Assembly: GCA_903959905.1 (NCBI GenBank)
Contig: CAJBYO010000029.1
Span: 105,518 to 169,517, forward strand
Length of the DNA: 64,000 nt
Source of the DNA: an uncultured Bacteroidales bacterium
Lineage (GTDB): Bacteria; Bacteroidota; Bacteroidia; Bacteroidales; FEN-979
Direction of reading: 5' to 3'
A model generated the notes under the pieces. The model worked only from the letters and a program-made list of their open reading frames with translations. It was not told the origin of the DNA and did no database searches. Shown here one piece after another: positions 50,134-59,884 of this stretch. Position 1 is the stretch's first letter. Every line of letters begins with the position of its first letter. Made by a program: the position numbers and the translations under genes.

Positions 50134-51507
50134 ATGAAACCCATTCATTTTTTACCAGGATTGTTGTGTGTATTCACAATCTTGTTCAATGCCTCCATAT
50201 CAAAGGGTTCGCCATATTCCGGCGATACGGTGGCAGGCGTTGGAAAGCAGATCAGCCTGAAAGAGTGCCTTAAACTGTCTGTTGAGAACAGCCCCAGGCT
50301 TAAAATCTCTGTACTTGAGCAAACGCGCTTGCACTATGGATATAAGGAGACAGTTGGAGGAGGGTTGCCACATGTTAACTTTTCGGGTTCCTGGGATGAT
50401 TTCCTGCATTTGCCGACTTCGCTGATACCCGGGGTCATCATTGGACGGCCTGGTGAAATGATCCCGGTGCAGTTTGGAACAAGTTACAACCTTTCGGGGG
50501 CGCTGGATGTAAGTCAGATGCTTTATAACCAGGCATGGCTTGTCGCCATGAAACTCTCGAAAGAGATGATGCAGCAAAACGAACTGGCAACCGAGAAAAC
50601 TGAAATAGAGGTTGTGTATGATGTGGCCCAGTCCTATTATGTGACACAGATCACCATGCAGCAGATCAGGAACATGAAATCAAACATTGAGAAGATTGAA
50701 AAAGCCGAAAAAATTGCGCAAAGCCAGTGGGAGAACGGACTAATAAAAAAGGTTGACCTTGACAGGATCGTGGTTCAGAAATTAAATATGGTGACCGAAA
50801 TAGACCGGCTGAAAGTGCTTTATCAGCAGGAACTGGCGATGCAGAAGTACTTCATGGGACTGCAGCAGGAGCAGGAGATTTCACTTGACGATTCGGTGAC
50901 CACCTCGCCGATTGCCGTTGGAACAGAAGGCGACCTGAACAAGCACATTGACATAAGGATGATCGAGCAGCAAAAGAATATTGTCAATACGAGTATCCGC
51001 ATGGACCAGTCGGGGTATTTCCCCAGCGTAACCCTCATTGGGAGTGTAAATTACCTGAACCAGAGCAACACCATGTACCTTTTTGGCAAGTCGACCGACT
51101 GGTTCAACACCAGTCTTGTTGGCCTGCGCCTTTCGGTGCCGGTGTTCAGTGGCATGCAGCGGCATTACCGGGTGAGCCAGACCCGGGTGGAACTTGAAAA
51201 ACTCAAAGTGAACGAAGATGATGCCCGGAAACTCATCCGGATCAATTCCGAAGATGCAAACAGGAAACTGTTGAACAGCACCGAAGCTGAACAGCGCCAG
51301 CGTGAAAACATGGCCCTGGCAGAAAGGGTTTACGGTATTTCCCAGGAGCAATACCAGAAAGGAGTCATTCCTTTAACCGACCTTTTAAACGCGGAAACTG
51401 CGTTGAGCGATGCCCAGGCCAATCATATTTATGCACTTGTACAAATGAAGATATCACAGCTCAACTACCTGAAGGCAAATGGGAGGTTGCTGGAGATCCT
51501 TGAGTGA
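50134..51507 (+). CDS. TolC family outer-membrane efflux protein
   Basis: The protein is 457 aa with signal peptide about 1-25. Two outer membrane efflux (OEP) repeats are seen: SLKECLKLSVENSPRLKISVLEQ at the start, and the alpha-barrel motifs VVYDVAQSYYVTQITMQQIRNMKSNIEKIEKAEKIAQ and QYQKGVIPLTDLLNAETALSDAQA near the end. It forms the exit duct for the RND pump encoded next. The stop codon TGA is the first three bases of a heptamer array. Confidence 0.93.
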   Translation: MKPIHFLPGLLCVFTILFNASISKGSPYSGDTVAGVGKQISLKECLKLSVENSPRLKISVLEQTRLHYGYKETVGGGLPHVNFSGSWDDFLHLPTSLIPGVIIGRPGEMIPVQFGTSYNLSGALDVSQMLYNQAWLVAMKLSKEMMQQNELATEKTEIEVVYDVAQSYYVTQITMQQIRNMKSNIEKIEKAEKIAQSQWENGLIKKVDLDRIVVQKLNMVTEIDRLKVLYQQELAMQKYFMGLQQEQEISLDDSVTTSPIAVGTEGDLNKHIDIRMIEQQKNIVNTSIRMDQSGYFPSVTLIGSVNYLNQSNTMYLFGKSTDWFNTSLVGLRLSVPVFSGMQRHYRVSQTRVELEKLKVNEDDARKLIRINSEDANRKLLNSTEAEQRQRENMALAERVYGISQEQYQKGVIPLTDLLNAETALSDAQANHIYALVQMKISQLNYLKANGRLLEILE

Positions 51508-51675
51508 CGCTTGACGCGTGACGGGTGACGGGTGACAAGTGACAGGTGGCAAGTGACAGGTGACAAGTGACAGGTGACAAGTGAGGGGGGGCCAACATTC
51601 ATCAATTCATTATTAAATCATCACATTATCACATCAGCAAATTATCAAATCCTCACATCAACACATCAACACATC
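51505..51675 (+). repeat. compound array filling the TolC-adaptor spacer
   Basis: 51505-51585 holds about eleven heptamers (TGACGCT, TGACGCG, TGACGGG, TGACAAG, TGACAGG). 51592-51675 holds looser 9-bp units ending ACACATCAACACATCA. The first unit contains the TolC stop codon and the last abuts the adaptor ATG at 51676, so the whole 168-bp spacer is repeat. Confidence 0.9.
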
Positions 51676-52737
51676 ATGAAACGTATCATCACCATCAGCG
51701 TCATCATCCTCGCCCTGGTTGGCGGCTGCACTGCCATTCTGCTGTTAAACAAAAAGAAAATTGACGAAAAATCACGGCTGGAAGGCAACCTTGAAAGCAT
51801 TCCTGTGTATGTCATGGAGGTAAAAATGGCAACCCTTGGCGGGGATTTTGAAGTGAACGGCAGCTTCGTTCCGGCGCATGAACTCACCCTGATGTCGGAG
51901 GGCCAGGGGAAAGTAGTGGAACTGGCTGTAAATACAGGTGATGTGGTGCAGGCAGGGCAGGTGATTGCAAAACTTGATGATGAGCTGGTTCGCAGCCAGC
52001 TTGCACTGGCCAACGCCTCCCTTGACAAAGCCCGGGCCGATCTTAAAAAATATGAGGGGCTGCTGAAGGCCGATGCCATATCAGGACAGCAGGTGGAGGA
52101 TGTGAGGCTTGGTTTGAAAAAGGCGGAAACCGATGTCACAACGCTTAAAAAGCAGCTTGACTTTGCCACCATCAAGGCGCCCATCCAGGGAACCATTACC
52201 CGCAGGGCCATTGAAAAGGGATCACTCATGATGCCGGGGTCGCCTGTTGTGGATATTGTGGATATAAGCAGGCTCAAGTTTATCGCCAATGTTGCTGAAT
52301 CAGAAGTGGTTCGCATTCGGAAGGGAGAGCAGATCCGGATCACATCATCCTTATATCCGGGTATAAAATATGAGGGAAAAGTGGTGTCGGTAGGTGTGAA
52401 GGCCGATGATGCACGCCGGTTCCCCGTGGAAATTGAAATGGTTAATAATGCTGCCAATCCAATAAAGGCAGGCATGTTCGGAACTGCATTGTTCGGGGAG
52501 GGTTCACCGCGGAACGCCCTGCTGATACCGAGGAATTCGATCGTCGGCAGCATCAAAACCCCCAAGGTGTATCTGGTTGAGAACAATATAGCTGTGATGC
52601 GCGATATCCGCATCGGTTCAGCCAACGACCACGATGTGGAAGTGCTTGACGGGCTGAAGGCGGGAGACGTGATTGTTACCTCCGGGCAAATCAACCTCGA
52701 TAACAATGTTTCGGTAAAGGTTGTCAATAACAAATAA
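51676..52737 (+). CDS. RND efflux periplasmic adaptor (membrane fusion protein)
   Basis: The protein is 353 aa. An N-terminal membrane anchor (ITISVIILALVGGCTAILLL, with Cys in a lipobox-like place) precedes a biotinyl-lipoyl half motif (GKVVELAVNTGDVVQAGQVIAKLDD). The coiled hairpin (SLDKARADLKKYEGLLKADAISGQQVEDVR) leads into the second lipoyl half (DFATIKAPIQGTITRRAIEKGSLM) and beta-barrel domains. It links the RND pump to TolC. An in-frame ATG at 51574 lies inside the repeat array and is rejected. Confidence 0.93.
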   Translation: MKRIITISVIILALVGGCTAILLLNKKKIDEKSRLEGNLESIPVYVMEVKMATLGGDFEVNGSFVPAHELTLMSEGQGKVVELAVNTGDVVQAGQVIAKLDDELVRSQLALANASLDKARADLKKYEGLLKADAISGQQVEDVRLGLKKAETDVTTLKKQLDFATIKAPIQGTITRRAIEKGSLMMPGSPVVDIVDISRLKFIANVAESEVVRIRKGEQIRITSSLYPGIKYEGKVVSVGVKADDARRFPVEIEMVNNAANPIKAGMFGTALFGEGSPRNALLIPRNSIVGSIKTPKVYLVENNIAVMRDIRIGSANDHDVEVLDGLKAGDVIVTSGQINLDNNVSVKVVNNK

Positions 52738-52748
52738 CACTTCAGGCC

Positions 52749-55700
52749 ATGAGTATTACAGAAATTGCCATCAAACGCCCTACGCTTGTCGTTGTAACCT
52801 TCGCCGTGCTCGCCTTCCTGGGCATTATCAGCTACTTCTCTCTGAACTATGAACTGTTCCCGAAATATTCCCAGCCTGTTCTGGTCATTGTGACCCCTTA
52901 CCCGGGAGCATCGCCATCCGAGGTGGAGAATTCGGTGACCAAGAAGATTGAGGATGCCATCTCCTCGCTTGAGGATATTGATAACATTCAAAGTACTTCA
53001 TCCGAGGGAAATTCCGTGGTGGTGATCATTTTCAAAACCTCTGCCAACATGGACAAGGCGCTTGAAAATGCCACCCGCAAGGTGTCAAACATTGAATACA
53101 TCCTTCCCAAAGATGTGCGCACGCCCATCATCAGCAACTTCAGCATGGATGATATCCCCATCATGCGGCTTGGGATCACTTCCAATGTGACATCCACCGA
53201 GTTATATGACCTCGTGAAAAACAAGATCAAGCCTATGATTTCTACCGTGAACGGTATATCACAGGTTGATATCGTGGGCGGTGAGGAGCGGGAGATCCGC
53301 ATCAATATTGACAATGAAAAGCTGAAATCTCACCAACTCTCCATCCTGCAGGTTACACAGGCTATTCAATCGGCCAACATGGAATTTCCAACCGGGAAAA
53401 TCAAAGACCAAAGCCAGGAGGTGATCATCCGGCTTTCAGGGAAATTTCTTGCGCTGGATGACCTGAAGAACCTGGTCGTAAGCACCGGAATTGATGGCAG
53501 CCCGGTTCGTCTTGAAGATATTGCGGAGGTGCAGGATACCAAAAAGGAAACCACCAGCATCAACCGCATCAATGGCCGGAATTCGGTGGGGTTGCTCATT
53601 TTTAAACAGCCCGACGGCAATGAAGTGGAGATATCAAAAAAAGTGCGTGAAGCGATGACCCGCATTGAGGAATTATATCAGCCGCAGCAGGTTAAATTTT
53701 CCATCGCCAATGACACTTCAGAGTTCACGCTGGTCTCTGCAAACGCAGTCATGAAAGACCTTTTGCTGGCAATCTGCCTGGTCGCAGTAGTGATGCTTGT
53801 ATTCCTGCACAGTCTCAGGAACTCCTTTATCGTGATGGTGGCCATCCCGGCTTCGCTGGTGTCCACCTTCATTGCCATGTACATGCTGGATTTTTCGCTC
53901 AACATTATTTCGCTTATCGCCATGTCGCTTGTGATCGGAATCCTGGTGGATGACTCGATCGTGGTGCTTGAAAACATCTACAGGCATATGGAGATGGGAA
54001 AGGAGCGCCGTAAAGCATCCCTTGACGGCAGAAATGAGATCGGCTATACGGCTTTATCCATTACGATGGTGGATGTGGTGGTGTTCCTGCCGATTGCCGT
54101 GATCACCAGCATGATATCAGGGTTGCTGCGGCAATTTACACTGGTTGTGGTTTTTGCCACCCTGATGAGTTTGTTCGTTTCATTTACCATCACACCCCTG
54201 CTGGCTTCGCGGATGGCAAAGCACTCCCACTTCAGGAAGGGAAGCCTGATGGATCTGATCACCTCCGCTTTTGAACGTGCCCTTACCTCCTTTACTGAAG
54301 GATATTCACAGGTGATCATGTGGTCGCTGCGTCACAAATTCCTGGTCATCGCAGGAACTACAATCCTCTTCTTCGCCTCCATATCACTGGTGGTGGGCGG
54401 TTTTATCGGAAGTGAATTTGTGAGCCTGGGCGACCGGGGCGAGATCATCATCCAGGTTGAATTGCCTAAGAACGCGAGTATTGAGCAAACCAACCAGATC
54501 GCGCTGCAGGCTGAAAAATACCTCCTCAAACAGCCGGAGGTGGTGAGTGTTTTCACCTCAGTAGGCAGTTCCACGAGTTTCTTTGAAGCTGGGGGAAGCG
54601 CATATAAATCAGAGATACATGTGAAGATGGTTGAAAAAGAGAAGCGTGAAATCACCTCCGAGATCTTCGCTATCAAGATGAAAAAAGGCCTGATGAACCT
54701 GATGCCCGGAACCAAAGTCAGGTCCACCATCGTGTCCCTGATGGGGACATCCGACATGGATCCCATCCAGGTGGTGATGAGCGGCCCGAATATTGATACC
54801 CTGACAAGGTGGTCGGAAAAAGTGATGACTGAGATGAAAAAGGTTCCTGGCACCTATGAAGTCAAGCTTTCGGTGGAAGCCGGGAACCCTGAGGTTGATA
54901 TCAGGATAGATAAAGACAAAATGGCTTCGCTCGGCCTGTCGACCGCCATGGTGGGGATGACCCTTCAGAATGCCTTCAGCGGGAACAATGATGCGAAGTT
55001 CCGCGATGGGGAAAACGAATACGACATCAATGTGATGATGGACCGGTTTGACCGTAAAAGCATCAATGATGTGTCGGCGCTGTCGTTTATGAACAGCCGC
55101 GGGCAGAATATCCGCCTGAACCAGTTTGCAGTGATCCGCCCGTCGAGCGGCACTACGGTGCTGCAGCGCTACAACCGTGTGCCGTCGGTTACCGTGCAGT
55201 GCCAGGTGATCGGCCGCCCGGTGGGCTCGGTAGGAGAGGATGTGATGAAGTCGGTGAAGGATATGAAATTGCCCAAAGAGATCGTGATCATTCCCGAAGG
55301 CGACATGAAATACCAGGCCGAGGCATTCGGCAGCATGGGCATTGCGTTCCTGGCCTCCATCCTGTTTGTTTACCTGATCATGGTGGCGCTTTATGATTCA
55401 TATATCTATCCGTTCGTGGTGCTTTTCTCCATCCCGCTGGCCATTATCGGTGCATTGCTGGCATTGGGACTGACGATGCAGTCGCTCACGATTTTCTCCA
55501 TCCTTGGCATCATCATGCTTGTCGGACTGGTCGGGAAGAATGCGATCCTGCTTGTTGACTTCACGAACCAGTCGAAGGCGGAAGGACACAGTACATACGA
55601 CGCGCTCATCCTTGCAGGCAAAGTACGTATGAGGCCGATCCTGATGACCACCCTTTCCATGATTTTCGGCATGCTGCCCATTGCCCTGGCAACCGGGGCG

Positions 55701-55862
55701 GGGTCGGAGTGGAAGAACGGCATGGCATGGGCGCTGATCGGGGGGCTTACCAGTTCGTTGTTCCTGACATTGATTGTTGTTCCGGTGGTTTATTCCCTGG
55801 TTGACAAAATGAAGATGAGGTTTAGCACAGGGACCGGTGATACTGCCAAACCGGCCATTTGA
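52749..55862 (+). CDS. RND efflux transporter permease (HAE1/AcrB-type)
   Basis: The protein is 1037 aa, the usual AcrB length. N-terminal IAIKRPTLVVVTFAVLAFLG, then porter domain PYPGASPSEVENSVTKKIEDAISSLEDID. Membrane block VIGILVDDSIVVLENIYRHMEMGKER holds the Asp-Asp proton relay pair. C-terminal LVGLVGKNAILLVDFTNQSKAEG and GSEWKNGMAWALIGGLTSS follow. It exports drugs, lipids or other small molecules by proton antiport. It follows the adaptor by 11 bp. The pump probably depends on the LytTR/LytS pair only by proximity; no site was found in front of tolC. Confidence 0.95.
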   Translation: MSITEIAIKRPTLVVVTFAVLAFLGIISYFSLNYELFPKYSQPVLVIVTPYPGASPSEVENSVTKKIEDAISSLEDIDNIQSTSSEGNSVVVIIFKTSANMDKALENATRKVSNIEYILPKDVRTPIISNFSMDDIPIMRLGITSNVTSTELYDLVKNKIKPMISTVNGISQVDIVGGEEREIRINIDNEKLKSHQLSILQVTQAIQSANMEFPTGKIKDQSQEVIIRLSGKFLALDDLKNLVVSTGIDGSPVRLEDIAEVQDTKKETTSINRINGRNSVGLLIFKQPDGNEVEISKKVREAMTRIEELYQPQQVKFSIANDTSEFTLVSANAVMKDLLLAICLVAVVMLVFLHSLRNSFIVMVAIPASLVSTFIAMYMLDFSLNIISLIAMSLVIGILVDDSIVVLENIYRHMEMGKERRKASLDGRNEIGYTALSITMVDVVVFLPIAVITSMISGLLRQFTLVVVFATLMSLFVSFTITPLLASRMAKHSHFRKGSLMDLITSAFERALTSFTEGYSQVIMWSLRHKFLVIAGTTILFFASISLVVGGFIGSEFVSLGDRGEIIIQVELPKNASIEQTNQIALQAEKYLLKQPEVVSVFTSVGSSTSFFEAGGSAYKSEIHVKMVEKEKREITSEIFAIKMKKGLMNLMPGTKVRSTIVSLMGTSDMDPIQVVMSGPNIDTLTRWSEKVMTEMKKVPGTYEVKLSVEAGNPEVDIRIDKDKMASLGLSTAMVGMTLQNAFSGNNDAKFRDGENEYDINVMMDRFDRKSINDVSALSFMNSRGQNIRLNQFAVIRPSSGTTVLQRYNRVPSVTVQCQVIGRPVGSVGEDVMKSVKDMKLPKEIVIIPEGDMKYQAEAFGSMGIAFLASILFVYLIMVALYDSYIYPFVVLFSIPLAIIGALLALGLTMQSLTIFSILGIIMLVGLVGKNAILLVDFTNQSKAEGHSTYDALILAGKVRMRPILMTTLSMIFGMLPIALATGAGSEWKNGMAWALIGGLTSSLFLTLIVVPVVYSLVDKMKMRFSTGTGDTAKPAI

Positions 55863-55928
55863 TAATTAGTTGCCGCCGTTTGCTCAATCCATCATTTAAA
55901 TGTAATTTTAACATGGCAATTTTGGTTC

Positions 55929-56723
55929 ATGAAAAATTACACGGCAATTATCATTGATGATGAGCGAAATGTAAGGGAAGCCCTTGAACATTTACTGAAG
56001 CAATTCTGTCCGTCCATCTCCTTATCCGGATCGGCAGCATCCGCCCGCGAGGGAAGGGAACTGCTGCAGGAACATCATGTTGATTTCATTTTTCTTGACA
56101 TCAGTATGCCCGTGGAAGACGGGTTCTCTTTTCTTCGGTCAATTGATAAGGAGAAATATGGTGTTATTTTCACTACGGCATTTGAAGAATATGCATTGCG
56201 CGCTCTCAAAGCCAATGCCATTGACTATTTGCTGAAACCCATCAACCATCTGGAACTATGCGAAGCAGTGAACAAAGCCATCCATTACCATGAACTGCGC
56301 CAATCCAAGTCTGAAGCCCGGGCCGTTTACATTGAATCGCTGAACAATCTGCCTGATAAACTTCATCCGGAACAAAGGGCACCGGAAAAGATCACAGTCG
56401 CGGAGCAATTCGGGTTCAGAATGGTTAAAGTTGCCGATATCATGTATCTTCAGGCCGACAGCAATTATACCATTATTCACCTTTCCGGGCTGAACAAGAT
56501 CGTTGCAACGCGAACAATGAGCGATTTTGAAAAGATACTGGATACACCGGCATTTTTCAGGATACACAAATCAACCATCATCAACATGAATTACCTTCAC
56601 GGGTATTCAAGTTACGAAGGAAATTTTGCCGAACTGAACGACGGGACCCTTTTGAGTATTTCCCGGCGCAAGGTCAACGAATTCAGGGATGCTGTCAAAC
56701 ATTTCTCCAAATCCCTTGATTAA
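55929..56723 (+). CDS. LytTR-family response regulator
   Basis: The protein is 264 aa. The receiver domain has IIDDERNVREALEHLL, phospho-Asp in FIFLDISMPVEDGF and Lys in LLKPINHLELCEAV. The LytTR DNA-binding domain at about 150-260 reads MYLQADSNYTIIHLSG, TMSDFEKILDTPAFFRIHKSTIINMNYL and LSISRRKVNEF. It binds direct repeats about 21 bp apart; a candidate pair lies at 59722-59755. It overlaps the following kinase gene, its likely partner. Confidence 0.93.
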   Translation: MKNYTAIIIDDERNVREALEHLLKQFCPSISLSGSAASAREGRELLQEHHVDFIFLDISMPVEDGFSFLRSIDKEKYGVIFTTAFEEYALRALKANAIDYLLKPINHLELCEAVNKAIHYHELRQSKSEARAVYIESLNNLPDKLHPEQRAPEKITVAEQFGFRMVKVADIMYLQADSNYTIIHLSGLNKIVATRTMSDFEKILDTPAFFRIHKSTIINMNYLHGYSSYEGNFAELNDGTLLSISRRKVNEFRDAVKHFSKSLD

Positions 56724-59694
56724 GGTGAGAAATACGGCCATTTTAATTGTGTTGATGTTGCTGTGGGTTCTACCGGGTTCGTATGCGCAGAATCCCTATA
56801 TCCGACACTATACAACTTCTGACGGCCTCCCCTCAAACACAGTCTATTATATCTGCCAGGACAGCCGGAAATTTCTTTGGTTTGCCACAAATGCAGGAGT
56901 AGTAATGTATGACGGTAAAACATTTACCAATTTCAGAAAAAAGGATGGACTTGGAAGTAACATTGTCATTTATATTAAAGAGGATTCATATGGAAGGATA
57001 TGGTTCTTCCATTTTAATGGATCACTCAGTTTCATGCACCACGATAAAATATGCGGAAGTTCAACTACGAACTTCCTGCCCCTGATGGAGAGCAAGGAGT
57101 TCTTTTTTGATTTTTTCCAGGATGCGGATTCAACCTTGTACTTTTATAACAGGTACTGCGAAATAGCCACACTTGACAGAAAGAACACGTGGAAACGTTA
57201 TAATCTTCAAAGTGTTTTAAAACAGGCACATTCAGGCAACCCCGATGATACCCCGATTATTTACCTCCGGCGGATTTCAAAAACCGTTTCAGGTGATTTT
57301 TTGCTGCTGACCGGGCAGGGTTATTTTACCATGAAGGTCCTTTCAGACACACCTGCATATACCCCGATGAAGTGCAAGATATTCAGGGCTTTCCCGGTTG
57401 ACAAAAACACGCAGATGATAGATCCGTACACTCAAAAATTATTAATATTCAAGAGTTTACAGGTTGTGGATTCCATACGTCTTCCATACAGTACAGCCAG
57501 TGCCTTAACCTCGGTTATGATGGATGAGGAGCGGCATACGTGGGTCGCTGACTACCATAAGGGGCTGTATAGCCTGCATCGGGATACCCTCCTGGAACAT
57601 TTTGACATACAAAAACCCCAGTCAATCCTCCAGGACCATGAAGGGAATATCTGGGTTGGCTCTATGAGCGAGGGGGTATATAAAATCAACACACATCTAT
57701 TAAAGCACAGGCATTATCCTCCAGGCATGTTTGGCAACAAGGGAATCGTCGGATTATGCAAGGGAAGTTCAGGGGGGGTGTGGCTTACAAACTGGAGCCA
57801 GGTGTGGCTGTTCAGGAATAAAACCTTTTATAATCTGCCGGTCGCGGATGACAAATCGTATATTAACCTGATTTTTCAAATGAGAAACGGCTCCCTGGTG
57901 ATCGGGGAAAAAGGATCCGGCTTCCAGGTTCTTAAAGGAATAACTTTTGATAATACAGCAAATCGTGTAAGGTACCGGGTTGCTGAAAAACTTCCGGTCC
58001 CCGTCACCTCTATTATCGAGAAAAGTGATGGGAAAGAGATCTGTGCATCCTACGGTGGCCTTGTATACCGGTCGGAACCTGAGAAAATGTTTCGTGGTTC
58101 CACCCCGTTTGACGCCGGGCACCGGAATTATTGTATTTTTTACGATATGAATGACAGTCTGATCCTGAATAATCAAAAAATGCTTTATATAAGGAATAAC
58201 CAGGCAGTGCCATTCATGACCCTGGCGCGATTTAACCTTAGGATCATTACGAATCACCTGTTAATCGGGAAAACTGCAGAACTTTTTGATATAGAAGGAG
58301 ACAGTATAATAATTTTTGATGGAAAAAAAACTTATAATCTGACAGATGCATTTGACTCCCCTGTTAATCAACAGGTGATCAAATTGGCCTATCATGAGCC
58401 TTCGTTATACTTCGCTACCTCGTCAAATGTTTTCAGGTGTGATAATCCCCTCGGAGTGACAAGGCATCAAAAGGTTCATCTGCGACTGCTTGATATTAAC
58501 TTCAGGAATATTCACGATATCCTTGTAAGCAATGATTCGCTTTTTATTGCTTCAGATGATGGGTTGACGGTTATACCGGAGGTGCTTATCCCAGGAATGA
58601 CATCCCAAATACCGATACCTTATTTGAGATCGGTTACCCTGAATGACTACGAGATGGATCTCACGGGGAAAGATGTACAGGTGAGGGGTATCTCAAAGAT
58701 TGCCTTTCATTTCGGGGCTATCAATTATTCTTCGGCTCCCGTTATGTTTGAATACAAACTTGAGGGACTTGATACCTCATGGACATCCGGTAATTCAGAA
58801 AATGTTGTTTATCAGCGTCTGTTAAGCGGTAACTATGTTTTTAAGCTCAAGGTTCGTAAAGCTACATCTGAATGGAGTGCGGCCATTGATTACCCGTTCG
58901 TAATCAAAGCGTCTTTCTGGCGTCACCCGCTTTTTTTTGCCTTCATTCTCGTCCTGGTACTGGGATTGATCACCATTTTGATTATCAGGAGGAAGAACAT
59001 CCAGATGAAGCACAGGGAGCTTGACCATCACCTTGTCACCCTTGAATTGAAAGCATTACAGTCCATGATGAACCCGCATTTTATTTTCAATTCACTGGGA
59101 TCCATCCAGAATTTTCTCCTTCAGAATAAAACGGGTGAAGCCGGTCTTTATCTGTCACAGTTTGCGAGGTTGATCCGTCAGAACATGAATGCCATCAATG
59201 CAGCCATGATCAACCTTGATGACGAGGTTGACAGGTTAAAGAATTACCTTGATCTGGAGCGTCTTCGCATGGAAGATAAGTTTGAATACAGGATCGTGAT
59301 TGACGAAAATTTTGATCCTGAGGATATGCAGATCCCGTCCATGATCATACAGCCGTTTGTGGAGAATTCAATCTGGCATGGCATAGCTGCACTGGAAGAG
59401 AGGGGGCTGATCAGTATTTATATTTCCCTCCCGGATGAAAAGTCGGTGAAAGTTGTCGTGGAGGACAACGGAATAGGCATCGCCCGGGCCAGTGCTTATC
59501 GCAGCAACAATGAAAAACACCTGAGCCTCGGCATGGAGATGACACGGAAACGGCTTGAACTTCTGGGCAGGAAATTTTCCGTAGAAACCATGGTAAATTG
59601 TACCGATGCTTTTCCTGGCAGGATAAATCCGGGCACCCGGGTCACGCTGACCATCCCTGTTTCGGACGTTGATCCGGGGCATAAGCAAGCGTAA
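56689..59694 (+). CDS. LytS-type sensor kinase with periplasmic propeller
   Basis: The protein is 1001 aa from ATG 56689, which overlaps the regulator gene by 35 bases; GTG 56725, just after the regulator stop, is an alternative that gives a cleaner signal peptide. Reg_prop repeats (YTTSDGLPSNTVYYICQDSRKFLWFATNAGVVMYDG) build a periplasmic propeller. A Y_Y_Y domain (FEYKLEGLDTSWTSG) and one membrane span near residue 750 follow. The cytoplasmic His_kinase domain has LQSMMNPHFIFNSLGSIQNFLL (phospho-His in NPHFIFN), and HATPase has DNGIGIARA. It would phosphorylate the LytTR regulator. Confidence 0.9.
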   Translation: MLSNISPNPLIKVRNTAILIVLMLLWVLPGSYAQNPYIRHYTTSDGLPSNTVYYICQDSRKFLWFATNAGVVMYDGKTFTNFRKKDGLGSNIVIYIKEDSYGRIWFFHFNGSLSFMHHDKICGSSTTNFLPLMESKEFFFDFFQDADSTLYFYNRYCEIATLDRKNTWKRYNLQSVLKQAHSGNPDDTPIIYLRRISKTVSGDFLLLTGQGYFTMKVLSDTPAYTPMKCKIFRAFPVDKNTQMIDPYTQKLLIFKSLQVVDSIRLPYSTASALTSVMMDEERHTWVADYHKGLYSLHRDTLLEHFDIQKPQSILQDHEGNIWVGSMSEGVYKINTHLLKHRHYPPGMFGNKGIVGLCKGSSGGVWLTNWSQVWLFRNKTFYNLPVADDKSYINLIFQMRNGSLVIGEKGSGFQVLKGITFDNTANRVRYRVAEKLPVPVTSIIEKSDGKEICASYGGLVYRSEPEKMFRGSTPFDAGHRNYCIFYDMNDSLILNNQKMLYIRNNQAVPFMTLARFNLRIITNHLLIGKTAELFDIEGDSIIIFDGKKTYNLTDAFDSPVNQQVIKLAYHEPSLYFATSSNVFRCDNPLGVTRHQKVHLRLLDINFRNIHDILVSNDSLFIASDDGLTVIPEVLIPGMTSQIPIPYLRSVTLNDYEMDLTGKDVQVRGISKIAFHFGAINYSSAPVMFEYKLEGLDTSWTSGNSENVVYQRLLSGNYVFKLKVRKATSEWSAAIDYPFVIKASFWRHPLFFAFILVLVLGLITILIIRRKNIQMKHRELDHHLVTLELKALQSMMNPHFIFNSLGSIQNFLLQNKTGEAGLYLSQFARLIRQNMNAINAAMINLDDEVDRLKNYLDLERLRMEDKFEYRIVIDENFDPEDMQIPSMIIQPFVENSIWHGIAALEERGLISIYISLPDEKSVKVVVEDNGIGIARASAYRSNNEKHLSLGMEMTRKRLELLGRKFSVETMVNCTDAFPGRINPGTRVTLTIPVSDVDPGHKQA

Positions 59695-59721
59695 GGTCTA
59701 CCCACGCAAGATTACCCCGAG

Positions 59722-59755
59722 TACCTTTCACTCAGCCACTTTTACCGTTCACTCA
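59722..59755 (+). promoter_or_regulatory. pair of LytTR-like half sites, 21 bp apart
   Basis: TACCTTTCACTCA (59722-59734) and TACCGTTCACTCA (59743-59755) are 13-bp direct repeats differing at one base, offset by 21 bp. ACCGTTCAC fits 8 of 9 positions of the LytTR consensus [TA][AC][CA]GTTN[AG][TG]; the first copy fits 7. The pair follows the LytTR/LytS genes and precedes the T9SS-cargo gene by about 130 bp. A separate 9-bp inverted pair, CAAGATTAC and GTAATCTTG, brackets it (59706 and 59786). Confidence 0.55.
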
Positions 59756-59884
59756 TTTGCGAAGTTTCGACATTCGTGTTGCCGTAATCTTGTATCATGT
59801 TTCAAAGTCAGTTGCAGCCTCAGCAGGCAAATCGTCTGAAGTGGCAAAAATCCAAATCTGTAACTAAACACGGTCAGTACGTAA

